This document shows positions 17,253-28,063 of a stretch of 64,000 nt of DNA, in pieces. A program made the translations under genes and the position numbers. Numbering within the stretch: position 1 is the stretch's first letter; each line of letters begins with the position of its first letter. The DNA is taken from the NCBI GenBank assembly GCA_000688615.1, contig JHVA01000001.1:1984001-2048000 (forward strand), given 5' to 3'. The notes below the pieces were generated by a model. That model saw only the letters and a list, made by a program, of their open reading frames with translations. It made no database searches and was not told the origin of the DNA. The DNA is from Acidobacteriaceae bacterium KBS 146. Its GTDB lineage: Bacteria > Acidobacteriota > Terriglobia > Terriglobales > Acidobacteriaceae.

Positions 17253-17796
17253 CTTTTGTTTTTCTGCTGCTAACCCCGAATTCGGAGGTGATGAGCGCAT
17301 ACATTCGTTTCATCACCATCAGTAGTGTTAAAACAAAATTCGCCGTTAGCGAGGAAAGCAAAAATGTTGCGACCGGACCAGTGGACGCAAATGGCATTGA
17401 TTTCATATATCCGAGTGCGATAAGTGCGGTGCCGGTAACGGCAATCGCCACAAGAATGCAGTAGCAAACATTCGTGAAGACTTGCTTAAGGATTTCCTTC
17501 CTTATCGGTCCATCATTTCTCTCAACCGCGGTCGCAGACAAGCTGAAGACTAGGACGAGCAAATTGAGCATTAGTCCTGTCAAAATTGCAAAAGTGTTTA
17601 GAAAGCCGTTAACGGCGTCAGCTCTGAACCCAAATCTGATGAACAGGAGAGATGCTCCAACAACTATGGGTAATCCAAAAAAAAATGTAATGTCTTTGAC
17701 AGACACTGCATCTTTTCTGAAGTCCCGCATCGTATGCAGATGAGCCTGCAAGATTGGGGAAACATCAGCCTTTTCTATGATTTCAGGCACCTGCAT
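17224..17796 (-). CDS. four-TM membrane protein of a two-gene cassette, unknown function
   Basis: I do not recognise this 190-residue protein. The start is the ATG complementary to 17794-17796, behind a perfect AGGAGG; longer readings run back inside the neighbouring gene. A soluble N-terminus of about 35 residues is followed by two pairs of hydrophobic helices ('FFFGLPIVVGASLLFIRFG', 'FLNTFAILTGLMLNLLVLVF', 'YCILVAIAVTGTALIALGY' and 'TFLLSSLTANFVLTLLMVM'). The last dozen residues (KTKGEPPSARTA) are encoded by REP-like element E, suggesting that the original C-terminus was replaced. It overlaps the upstream gene by 14 bases, so the two are translationally linked. Confidence 0.65.
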   Translation of the reverse strand: MQVPEIIEKADVSPILQAHLHTMRDFRKDAVSVKDITFFFGLPIVVGASLLFIRFGFRADAVNGFLNTFAILTGLMLNLLVLVFSLSATAVERNDGPIRKEILKQVFTNVCYCILVAIAVTGTALIALGYMKSMPFASTGPVATFLLSSLTANFVLTLLMVMKRMYALITSEFGVSSRKTKGEPPSARTA

Positions 17797-18703
17797 AAGC
17801 ACCCTCCTGAATATCCGCGGCCAGTTTTTCGAAAGCTTCGGACATGCTTTCGTATTCTGGATTACCGTCGGGTCCAAGTCGAACGTCTGCCGTGATGTCA
17901 TGGAGTGGACTTGTATATCTTCTGCCCAAGTCGATCTTGCGACGATTCCTTCCTAACATCACTTCTATTTGAACATTCGTGTAGTCGACATCCGTTAGTT
18001 CATACAAATCTTGGACCGCCTTGAACGGGTCCTTCGCTCTAAGGATACTCTTTTTGATCGGTAGCGGCGTGTACCGTGGCGCAGTTACTACAACCTCCGT
18101 TTTCCCCCCAACAATTTGCTTGTGTCCTCCATCCAATAAGTCGGTAATGTCAGAAGGAATGCCCATCTGAATAAACCTGATCTTTTGTACCGATCCCTTA
18201 GATAGATATTCTGAAAATACTTGCTCTGGTAATACGGGATTTATCGCAAGCTGATATCCCTCAAACTTTTCCTTAAAATGGAAGGAGAGCATTCTCGAGA
18301 AGGCTGTCTTCGGCGAAGTCTTCCGCGACTTCTCGATCAGCAGTAAACCTTCGTCCCGCCCCGTTGGAATCTCGAGCCTGAAGAAAATTGGCAGCGCGTC
18401 TGCGTGCAGTTTTTTCTTCTTGAATACTGTCTTTGCATCTTCGACATTTCTGACGTTACTCGAATTTCCGTAATCCCCAACTTCAATTCGCCCCTCTATC
18501 ACACGACCATCAACTTCTACTCGTTCGATCAATGCGATTCGTTGTGAATCGATATCATTATGGTGATCGGTCTTACATGTTTGCAGGCATTCCTGGGCGA
18601 AATCCAAAAAATCCGCAGCTCCTCCGATTGAATCCAAATTCTCAAATTTGCGTTGGCGCTTTTCGTGAACCCGCAAATGGTATGCCCCTACCAATGTTGC
18701 CAT
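17783..18703 (-). CDS. soluble protein of a two-gene cassette, unknown function
   Basis: I do not recognise this 306-residue protein. It has no signal peptide or membrane helix and is mixed alpha/beta. Segments such as 'GRVIEGRIEVGDYGNSSNV', 'ALPIFFRLEIPTGRDEGLLL' and 'SFHFKEKFEGYQLAINPVL' resemble the style of defence-associated proteins of about 300 residues, but I cannot name a family. The ATG has GGAG five bases upstream. Its base composition is low for the window (47% G+C in the counted stretch 18001-18060, while neighbouring nrdJ lines are near two-thirds G+C), a sign of horizontal transfer. It is followed in the operon by a four-TM protein. Confidence 0.6.
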   Translation of the reverse strand: MATLVGAYHLRVHEKRQRKFENLDSIGGAADFLDFAQECLQTCKTDHHNDIDSQRIALIERVEVDGRVIEGRIEVGDYGNSSNVRNVEDAKTVFKKKKLHADALPIFFRLEIPTGRDEGLLLIEKSRKTSPKTAFSRMLSFHFKEKFEGYQLAINPVLPEQVFSEYLSKGSVQKIRFIQMGIPSDITDLLDGGHKQIVGGKTEVVVTAPRYTPLPIKKSILRAKDPFKAVQDLYELTDVDYTNVQIEVMLGRNRRKIDLGRRYTSPLHDITADVRLGPDGNPEYESMSEAFEKLAADIQEGAYAGA

Positions 18704-18758
18704 CTCTTCTCCGTAACTATCCGAAAAACACTTTACCCTTGGGCCTGCGTTAAGTGAA

Positions 18759-18793
18759 GAAAAAAAAGGAGATCTCGGTCGAGATCCCCTTCT
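18759..18793 (-). terminator. intrinsic terminator of nrdJ
   Basis: On the minus strand an AGGGGATCTCG / CGAGATCTCCTT stem with a three-base loop is followed by an uninterrupted run of T. It lies 23 bases beyond the nrdJ stop. Confidence 0.85.
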
Positions 18794-18815
18794 AGACGTT
18801 TTGAACCTGCACAGC

Positions 18816-22085
<3,270 letters not shown>

Positions 22086-22302
22086 GAAGTTGGCTCCTTC
22101 TCGCTTTTAAATTGATTTCCGGGAGCAGTCTGTCCCCGGTTTGTGCTGGGCCTCGGAGCTGACGAGGCGGGTCTTTATCTAGGGCTCCAGGTCGCTGGCT
22201 GTTCGAAGGTGTGCCGTCGTACGGGCTACATCCTGGGGAGCGAAACGGGCTGAAGTCTTGCGGAAACGGTTGACGTGATTCACATATCCTTCACGTCTTG
22301 CA
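22086..22302 (-). other. long nrdJ leader
   Basis: If transcription starts just downstream of the predicted -10, the untranslated leader is about 215 bases. I looked for cobalamin-riboswitch landmarks because the enzyme uses B12 but found no GCCACTG-type B12 box, so I make no riboswitch call. Only the AAGGAG ribosome site near 22095 is clear. Confidence 0.4.
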
Positions 22303-22308
22303 GTGGTG

Positions 22309-22337
22309 AAAGTACCGCCGCCTATAGCGTATGTCAA
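22309..22337 (-). promoter_or_regulatory. sigma-70-type promoter of nrdJ
   Basis: On the minus strand TTGACA (complement of 22332-22337) is followed by exactly 17 bases and TACTTT (complement of 22309-22314). The -35 is a perfect consensus and the -10 matches four of six positions. Confidence 0.65.
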
Positions 22338-22344
22338 GTATAAA

Positions 22345-22360
22345 GCACAACATGTTGTGT
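22345..22360 (-). promoter_or_regulatory. NrdR-box-like palindrome
   Basis: The 16-base sequence reads ACACAACATGTTGTGC on the minus strand. It retains all the strongly conserved positions of the NrdR box (acaCwAtATaTwGtgt), a site used to repress ribonucleotide reductase genes. It lies seven bases upstream of the TTGACA of the nrdJ promoter. The usual second box one or three helical turns away is not evident. Confidence 0.6.
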
Positions 22361-22552
22361 TGGCGGCGGGATTACCGTCCCTCACTCAAGGGTAGACCAT
22401 ATAGCCCCGTGGAAATCAGTGATTCTGCTGTGGAAGTCTCGAAATCGGCAGTTCCGGAGCGGGTCCAGAGCGGGCCCAATCCGTAAAGATTCTTTGCTGG
22501 CGAGTAACACTTTCGTTGTACCGACCGGTTATCCGTGGAAATCCACTCCGGC

Positions 22553-25500
22553 TCAGGAGGTCCGCACGGGAAGATGACGATCCAGCCAGGTCCGTACCCG
22601 GTCGGAGGAGCCATAGTGCTGACCCAGGCGCCGGTAGCTCTCAAACTGGGACTCACTGAACCACTGATCGACCGTTGAGGTATTGGGGAAGGTCGGATTT
22701 TCTTTGCGGAAGTTCACAAGGTCGGCCGGAAGATCGCGGATATAGACGGACTTGATGTACAGGATCTGGCCAACGGTACCGTTGGGGTAGCGTATGGTTC
22801 CGGAGACAGAGGGATAGGGGCTGGCTGGAGGGGTGCCGGTAGCTTCGAGCTGGGTCAGGTCGAGTGTAATTTCGGCACCGTGATCGATGCGGCACTTTCG
22901 GATGGCCATGCCGATGCCCTGGAAGTTGAGATCTCCGTCCTGCTCGGCATCGCAGATGATGATGGTGGTGCAGTGACGGCGCACCAGTTCGTAGAGGCCC
23001 ATGTTTTCGAAGTGACCGCCGTCTGTGAGGTAAACAAAGGCAGCCTCGTCGTTGACCATGCCGAACAGCTCGGCAAGCAGATAAAACAGCCCAAACCACG
23101 GCGAGGACGGATTGCTGTGACGTCCGCGCAGACGGAATCGCTTATGCCGCGGATTGCGAATCCAGAGGCCAAGCCGCACGTTGAAGATGGTGAGCAGAAA
23201 GGCCATGGTGGGGCTGGAATGAAAGCCCCAGTTGGGGCTCATGGCAGCGCCCGAGGTTGCGACAGCCGTCGCCATGCGCGGACCTCCGTCTTGATAGGCG
23301 AAGCTCCGGGTTGGCGCGAAGCCGTTGAACTGTACGCGATCGGTGTCGGTCTCGGTCCAGCCGACGTCATATCCGCAGTAAAGCGGGGTGAAGGCGAAAG
23401 AGGTTCCTTTCCGTTCCTGATACGCCAGATCCTGACCGAAGGAGAGATTGAGCGTGGTACAGAAGATGGGAAATGGTCCCTGGTAGGTAGGCGGTTGCGG
23501 CTCGATGGTACAGAGATCGGGGCCGCAGGTGTTCGCCCACAGGTCTTTGAGACGGGCATCGTTGAAGCGCGCCGGAAGCAGGTCGATCAGGCGAAGCCGC
23601 TTATCGCTGCCTGCAAAACCGGTGAAGCGGTTTGGCCGTCGATCCGGATTGCTGGCTCCTGCGTAGCAGCGGGCAATACGGTCCCGATAAAAGGAATGCA
23701 GCGAGAATTCGTTGACATCAATTCTCCATCCGAAGAGCAAGGCCGTGAGTGCCAGCAGCACCAACAGACAGAAAAAATCGGAGTGAGGCAAAATCTGATC
23801 GCCGATCTGAGACTGAATGGAGGTCAAGGCCTTCTCAATAACCCACGAAAGCGTCAGCACAAGTCCGGCGATGAAGACCGGCGGCCCAATCAGTACCAGT
23901 CCATTCAACAGCATCGCCGACTTTGATCGCTCATCTTTTGGCGTGCCGCCGATAAACGCGCTCTTTCCTGCAAGCACACTGGCGACTGTGGTTCCGATCC
24001 ACCCCAGCCACAGCGGCTTGCCGACATGCGCTACATGAAAGAGCCAGGAGACGATCGCCGGACCGAGCAGCGAACTTGCAGTGAACGCAAACCAGACGAG
24101 GCCGAAGAGGAAGCTCCATGCGCGCAGCCGAGCGAACCACTCACGAACGGAGCCATCGACGAGATTTCCGACCAGACCGCCTGCGATCTCAATCGATACG
24201 AAGACGATCGTCAATCCCATCCATGGCAGTAGTGGAATCGCTGTACGCGTGACCTCCGGCAGAGGGAGAAAAAAAGAGGCGATAAAGATGATCAGCCGCG
24301 AGAGGTTGATGAGGACATAGCCGCAACCGACCGCGCCCGCCATGCCGAGCAAGACAATCAGGCGTCGCCAGTTCTGTGGAATCGCACGCGCGGCGGAAAG
24401 CACCAGTAGAGCGATTCCAAGCAGCATGGACGTAAACACCCAGGAGGTGGAGGTGTCGTCGTCGAATCCGTTCAACGGTTTCCACCAGCGGAACGAATAA
24501 GCCGACCACCAGGCGCGCAGATTATTCAGCGCGTCGGGCTCTCCTGGCGGAGGAATGGACGGCCTGGTGGAAGAGGCTTTGACTGGATCAGCAGGCTTAA
24601 ACTCCTCTTGCCGTTGCGCGAGTCGGTGCAGGTGGCTGATATGGATCCGGGTGCTGTAGGGAACCATCCCGGTGTTTTCAGGCCAGTCAACCGTATCTTT
24701 CACGCGATGCACGCGGTTCCAGTGACGCATCTCGCTGGCCGTGTGAGGCTCCGTCTGTGGAAGCGGGTTCCCTGCCCAGAACGATGATCGGTAGAGATAA
24801 GGACACAGAGCAAAGACGGAGATAAGAATTGGAACGAAGACCAGGCCCAGGACACCCACCTGCCCGAAGCCGGTCTCTTCCACAGGGTGGCAATGATCCG
24901 CAGGCGGGTGGATGAGTTGCGTGAAGAAGATGATGGCCGATGCGAACAGAAATCCGGCGAGGATGATGGCCGCGGTGAATAGACCGTGGTTAAGCAGAAA
25001 ATGCGCGATCCGTCCGCGAGAGCTCAGGTAGAAGTGCGGCAGCAGCATCACCAGCATGATCGAAGAGACGAGCACGATCTGATTGAGAAAGGTATTGCGC
25101 AACCAAACGGCGAAGGCAACCCATGTGTCCGCGGTGAACAGACCGGTGCGGGGCGTAAGGTAGTTGGAATAGCGCCGCAACCAGCGCAATGGCTCCGGCC
25201 AGAAAGAGCGCTGCGAGGGCGGACCGGGCAGGGGTTGGAGCTGCTGTTTAACCTTTTCGATGTTTTCGCACGAGATCCACGATGCAAAGAACTGATGGAT
25301 GTATCCGCCCCCCGACACCGTCGAGAGATAGTCAAAGGAGTTGATGCGGTCTAAGGCAGCGAGGCCCTGCAGAATTCCAAGATTGAAGGTGGCGCTCCGG
25401 ATTCCGCCTCCGGAAAAACAGATGCCGGTGAGGTGTATCTCATCGGCAACCGCATAAGCATCTTTCTCTGGATCGGAGGGTGGCCAGTGACCCTGTGCAG

Positions 25501-25810
25501 CAAGCTCCTGTTCGAGAATCCACTTTCCTGGAGGGTAGTCGGTCAAGGTCGCCAGCCTCGCCTGTGCGCGCGGCTCTCGATGGAGCAGTTTGGCCGTGGC
25601 CGGGGCATCCAGCGTTTCCAGCGCCGGAACAGAATTTTTAAAGGCGGCGTGCCAAGACTGGGTAAACGCTGCCTTTGCCTCATGCGCGGTGAACGCCCCG
25701 TGGCGCGAATGAATCTGCTGAGCCAGGCGGAGACAGTAGGCCTCAGCAGCGCCGTCGCGAAGTTCTGCTTCCTTCAGGAGTGGATCGAAGGGCTTGCCGC
25801 GTTCAGCCAT
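22553..25810 (-). CDS. large membrane-embedded patatin-like phospholipase
   Basis: The 1085-residue protein carries a patatin catalytic site split by a membrane region. Near residue 134 'GICFSGGGIRSATFNLGILQ' supplies the oxyanion loop, and S166 in 'YLSTVSGGGY' is the candidate nucleophile. The catalytic Asp is about D930 in 'YLTDGGHFENMGLYELVRR'. Between them lie roughly 750 residues with about ten hydrophobic helices (approximately residues 240-320, 460-700) and long loops. The enzyme would hydrolyse acyl esters at a membrane surface; the lipid is unknown. AAGGAG precedes the ATG. It stands apart from its neighbours, with HNH and Dabb genes upstream on the same strand. Confidence 0.8.
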   Translation of the reverse strand: MAERGKPFDPLLKEAELRDGAAEAYCLRLAQQIHSRHGAFTAHEAKAAFTQSWHAAFKNSVPALETLDAPATAKLLHREPRAQARLATLTDYPPGKWILEQELAAQGHWPPSDPEKDAYAVADEIHLTGICFSGGGIRSATFNLGILQGLAALDRINSFDYLSTVSGGGYIHQFFASWISCENIEKVKQQLQPLPGPPSQRSFWPEPLRWLRRYSNYLTPRTGLFTADTWVAFAVWLRNTFLNQIVLVSSIMLVMLLPHFYLSSRGRIAHFLLNHGLFTAAIILAGFLFASAIIFFTQLIHPPADHCHPVEETGFGQVGVLGLVFVPILISVFALCPYLYRSSFWAGNPLPQTEPHTASEMRHWNRVHRVKDTVDWPENTGMVPYSTRIHISHLHRLAQRQEEFKPADPVKASSTRPSIPPPGEPDALNNLRAWWSAYSFRWWKPLNGFDDDTSTSWVFTSMLLGIALLVLSAARAIPQNWRRLIVLLGMAGAVGCGYVLINLSRLIIFIASFFLPLPEVTRTAIPLLPWMGLTIVFVSIEIAGGLVGNLVDGSVREWFARLRAWSFLFGLVWFAFTASSLLGPAIVSWLFHVAHVGKPLWLGWIGTTVASVLAGKSAFIGGTPKDERSKSAMLLNGLVLIGPPVFIAGLVLTLSWVIEKALTSIQSQIGDQILPHSDFFCLLVLLALTALLFGWRIDVNEFSLHSFYRDRIARCYAGASNPDRRPNRFTGFAGSDKRLRLIDLLPARFNDARLKDLWANTCGPDLCTIEPQPPTYQGPFPIFCTTLNLSFGQDLAYQERKGTSFAFTPLYCGYDVGWTETDTDRVQFNGFAPTRSFAYQDGGPRMATAVATSGAAMSPNWGFHSSPTMAFLLTIFNVRLGLWIRNPRHKRFRLRGRHSNPSSPWFGLFYLLAELFGMVNDEAAFVYLTDGGHFENMGLYELVRRHCTTIIICDAEQDGDLNFQGIGMAIRKCRIDHGAEITLDLTQLEATGTPPASPYPSVSGTIRYPNGTVGQILYIKSVYIRDLPADLVNFRKENPTFPNTSTVDQWFSESQFESYRRLGQHYGSSDRVRTWLDRHLPVRTS

Positions 25811-25956
25811 GAAGGCTCCTTGGAGCGGAATAATGCCAGCAGACCGTCACTCCAAGGGAGCGCGGTGGCTGGCAGAAGCTGGGGCCCGGATTGCAGCAAC
25901 GATACCAGAGGAGAGCTCAGAGAGAGCAGAAAGAAATCAGCAAGGGAGCAGAAGCG

Positions 25957-26457
25957 TCAATGCTCGGGCGCAGACATCAAGGGTGAGGTCCTTCGTTCGC
26001 GAAGCCGCGTGCGAAGCTCCGCTGTTGCTGTACGGTGACACAGGAGGCAGAGGGTCCGGAGATTGTCGAGATCGCACTGCCCGCCTCCCTCCGCGACAGG
26101 AATGATGTGGTCAGCGTCCCACAAGCTGCGGCGACTAGTAATGCTAGCCATGCCATAGAGGCGCAACCCTGCGGCCCTCGCGGCCCCTCTCGCTCGCTTG
26201 AGCGCAAGATACGCTGCGACCGTGTCGATCTTGCAGACCGAACAGTGGCCTCGATCGCGCGCGAATACCTGGTCGCGCAGATAGCCGGGATCTGTACGGA
26301 GACGCCACTGATGGACGCAATAGTCGCTGCAAAAGGTTCTGCGCCGCCTGGCGATGATCTCGAGATGACACCAGCGGCAGAGCGGCAGGCCATTGGGTCC
26401 GGTCGGAAGACTCTCGCGCTGAGCGCGGCCACCTGAAAGTGTGCGTGCAGGAAGCAT
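25957..26457 (-). CDS. HNH endonuclease
   Basis: The 166-residue protein holds an HNH nuclease domain: 'LWDADHIIPVAEGGGQCDLD' with the DH pair, then 'NLRTLCLLCHRTAT' with the Asn, the Cys-x-x-Cys and the terminal His. Two more Cys pairs ('CRWCHLEI...FCSDYCVHQW' and 'HCSVCKID') suggest structural zinc sites. It nicks or cuts DNA; whether it serves a mobile element or a restriction role is not shown, and no intron or phage gene is near. The start at 26457 follows GAGGA; an upstream in-frame start at 26496 would overlap the neighbouring gene by 17 bases. Confidence 0.8.
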   Translation of the reverse strand: MLPARTLSGGRAQRESLPTGPNGLPLCRWCHLEIIARRRRTFCSDYCVHQWRLRTDPGYLRDQVFARDRGHCSVCKIDTVAAYLALKRARGAARAAGLRLYGMASITSRRSLWDADHIIPVAEGGGQCDLDNLRTLCLLCHRTATAELRTRLRERRTSPLMSAPEH

Positions 26458-26479
26458 AACTTCGATCCTCAGGATAGCC

Positions 26480-26767
26480 TCAGGCCTCGAAGTCAACCTC
26501 GACTGGATTGATGAGAGGTATCAGCCATGACAGCAGTCGCTGATGGACGGGGTGATCGTTATATGCCTCGTAGGCCGCATGACTGGAAAACTTCATCACC
26601 CCGCCCAGCTCATACCCTTGCGAACGAGGTGAGATATTGGCACCGACCAACGTCTCGAGAAGCCCGGGGATCTGTCCTTGCAGGGCCTGAATCTCGTGGA
26701 TGGCGCGTTGCTTCTGCGCCTCGCTGACACCTGGTTTCCAGCGAAAGAGGAACGTATGAACGATCAT
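26480..26767 (-). CDS. Dabb family (stress-response A/B barrel) protein
   Basis: The 95-residue protein fits one alpha/beta-barrel Dabb domain: 'MIVHTFLFRWKPGVSEAQKQ' at the N-terminus, a central 'IPGLLETLVGANISPR' turn and 'YNDHPVHQRLLSWLIPLINP' toward the end. Members include stress-responsive dimeric proteins and small-molecule-binding enzymes; the ligand is unknown. The ATG complementary to 26765-26767 is used, though a GTG at 26788 is in frame. It is divergent from the operon that starts at 26832. Confidence 0.8.
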   Translation of the reverse strand: MIVHTFLFRWKPGVSEAQKQRAIHEIQALQGQIPGLLETLVGANISPRSQGYELGGVMKFSSHAAYEAYNDHPVHQRLLSWLIPLINPVEVDFEA

Positions 26768-26831
26768 GAGGTGTAGTTTAACCTTCACCGCTTAGAATGG
26801 TTCCACGAAGATTTTGTGTATTGGAGCGTGT

Positions 26832-27404
26832 ATGTCGAGAACACAGTCAACGATGGTGGAGTTGGGAACGATCGCTCCTCCCTTTGAACTGCAGGATGTC
26901 GTGACCGGAAAAGCGGTGGGGCGCGATGATGTCGCCGCAGACCGCAAGGGCCTGCTGGTGATGTTCATCTGTGTCCACTGCCCCTATGTAAAACACATCG
27001 AGGAAGAACTCGCGAACATTGGCCGAGACTACGAAGGCAAGATTGGAATCGCGGCAATCAGCTCGAACGATATCGTGAATCATCCCCAGGACGCGCCTGA
27101 GGAGATGAGGAAACAGGCGGAGCGACTTGATTTCCGTTTTCCTTATCTTTACGACGAGACCCAGGAAGTCGCTCGTGAATATCACGCTGCCTGCACGCCC
27201 GATCTTTTTTTGTTCGACGACGAGATGAAGCTCGTATACCGCGGCCAGATCGATGATAGCCGGCCGAAACGCGGTGACATCGGCAACGACATCCCTGTCA
27301 CCGGCAAAGACCTCCGGACGGCAATCGATGCCGTGCTCGCCGGCAAGCGCCCCCACCCCAATCAGAAGTTTTCCATCGGATGCAACATCAAGTGGAAGGA
27401 GTAG
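26832..27404 (+). CDS. thioredoxin-fold (AhpC/TSA-like) protein
   Basis: The 190-residue protein has a peroxiredoxin/thioredoxin fold: 'GTIAPPFELQDVVTGKAVG', then 'GLLVMFICVHCPYVKHIEEE' with a CVHC-like pair, 'IGIAAISSNDIVNHPQDAPE' and 'ACTPDLFLFDDEMKLVYRGQ' with the cis-Pro turn. The conserved 'GCNIKWK' tail is typical of this acidobacterial/cyanobacterial subgroup, whose members are called thioredoxin-family proteins and have unproven substrates. GGAG precedes the ATG at 26832. The gene stop is eight bases before the carbonic anhydrase start, so the two are co-transcribed. Confidence 0.85.
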   Translation: MSRTQSTMVELGTIAPPFELQDVVTGKAVGRDDVAADRKGLLVMFICVHCPYVKHIEEELANIGRDYEGKIGIAAISSNDIVNHPQDAPEEMRKQAERLDFRFPYLYDETQEVAREYHAACTPDLFLFDDEMKLVYRGQIDDSRPKRGDIGNDIPVTGKDLRTAIDAVLAGKRPHPNQKFSIGCNIKWKE

Positions 27405-27412
27405 AAGACGGC

Positions 27413-28063
27413 ATGGATCAGGTTCTCGAAAAACTAAAGCAAGGTATCCTGCAGTTCCAGACCGAGGTCTATCCTCCGAATGCAGAGAAGTATAAGAAAG
27501 CTGCCACCGAACCGCAGCAACCTTCCACGCTGATCGTTACGTGCGCGGATTCGCGGATCGATCCGGAATTGATTACTCAGTCTGGCCCTGGCGAGATCTT
27601 CGTCACGCGCAATATTGGAAATCTTGTTCCGGCATACGGCGAGATGATGGGTGGCGTCAGCGCGGTAATTGAGTACGCAGTCAGCGCACTCAAGGTAAGA
27701 CACATCGCAGTCTGCGGACACAGCGATTGCGGCGCCATGAAGGCTTTGCTGAGTCCCGCCAGCCTTGAGAGCCTGGCCAGCGTTAAAAACTGGATGCGGA
27801 ATGCGGAAGCAGCTCTGAGTGTGGCTGATTCGCTCGCGCCAGCCAAGGAGGCTACGGCGGAGCGCCTGAAGCGGCTTACAGAAGAAAACGTGCTCCTTCA
27901 GATTCAGCATCTTCGAACCCATCCCTCCGTTGCCGGGGCGATTGCCCGCAAGGAACTGACCCTGTCCGGATGGGTCTATGACATCGGGGCGGGTCAGGTC
28001 CGCATCTCTGAGGATGGCGAACGCGCCTTTCACCCCGTCACCGCGAGAGCCACAAAGGCATGA
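27413..28063 (+). CDS. beta-class carbonic anhydrase
   Basis: Beta-carbonic anhydrase interconverts CO2 and bicarbonate with a zinc ion. The zinc and dyad residues are visible: C44, D46 and R48 in 'TCADSRIDPE', and H103 and C106 in 'CGHSDCGAMKAL'. The 216-residue length is normal for the family. 'GEIFVTRNIGNLVPAYGE' is the expected dimer-interface strand and 'GWVYDIGAGQVRI' lies in the C-terminal strand. The ATG at 27413 follows GGAAGGAG. The stop codon overlaps the start of the bestrophin-like gene (ATGA), which suggests coupled translation and a shared role in bicarbonate handling. Confidence 0.95.
   Translation: MDQVLEKLKQGILQFQTEVYPPNAEKYKKAATEPQQPSTLIVTCADSRIDPELITQSGPGEIFVTRNIGNLVPAYGEMMGGVSAVIEYAVSALKVRHIAVCGHSDCGAMKALLSPASLESLASVKNWMRNAEAALSVADSLAPAKEATAERLKRLTEENVLLQIQHLRTHPSVAGAIARKELTLSGWVYDIGAGQVRISEDGERAFHPVTARATKA

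Noticed and set aside
22086-22302. Cobalamin riboswitch ahead of nrdJ
   Set aside because: No B12-box (GCCACTG type) or the other conserved core pieces could be found in the leader, so the B12 use of the enzyme alone does not justify the call.
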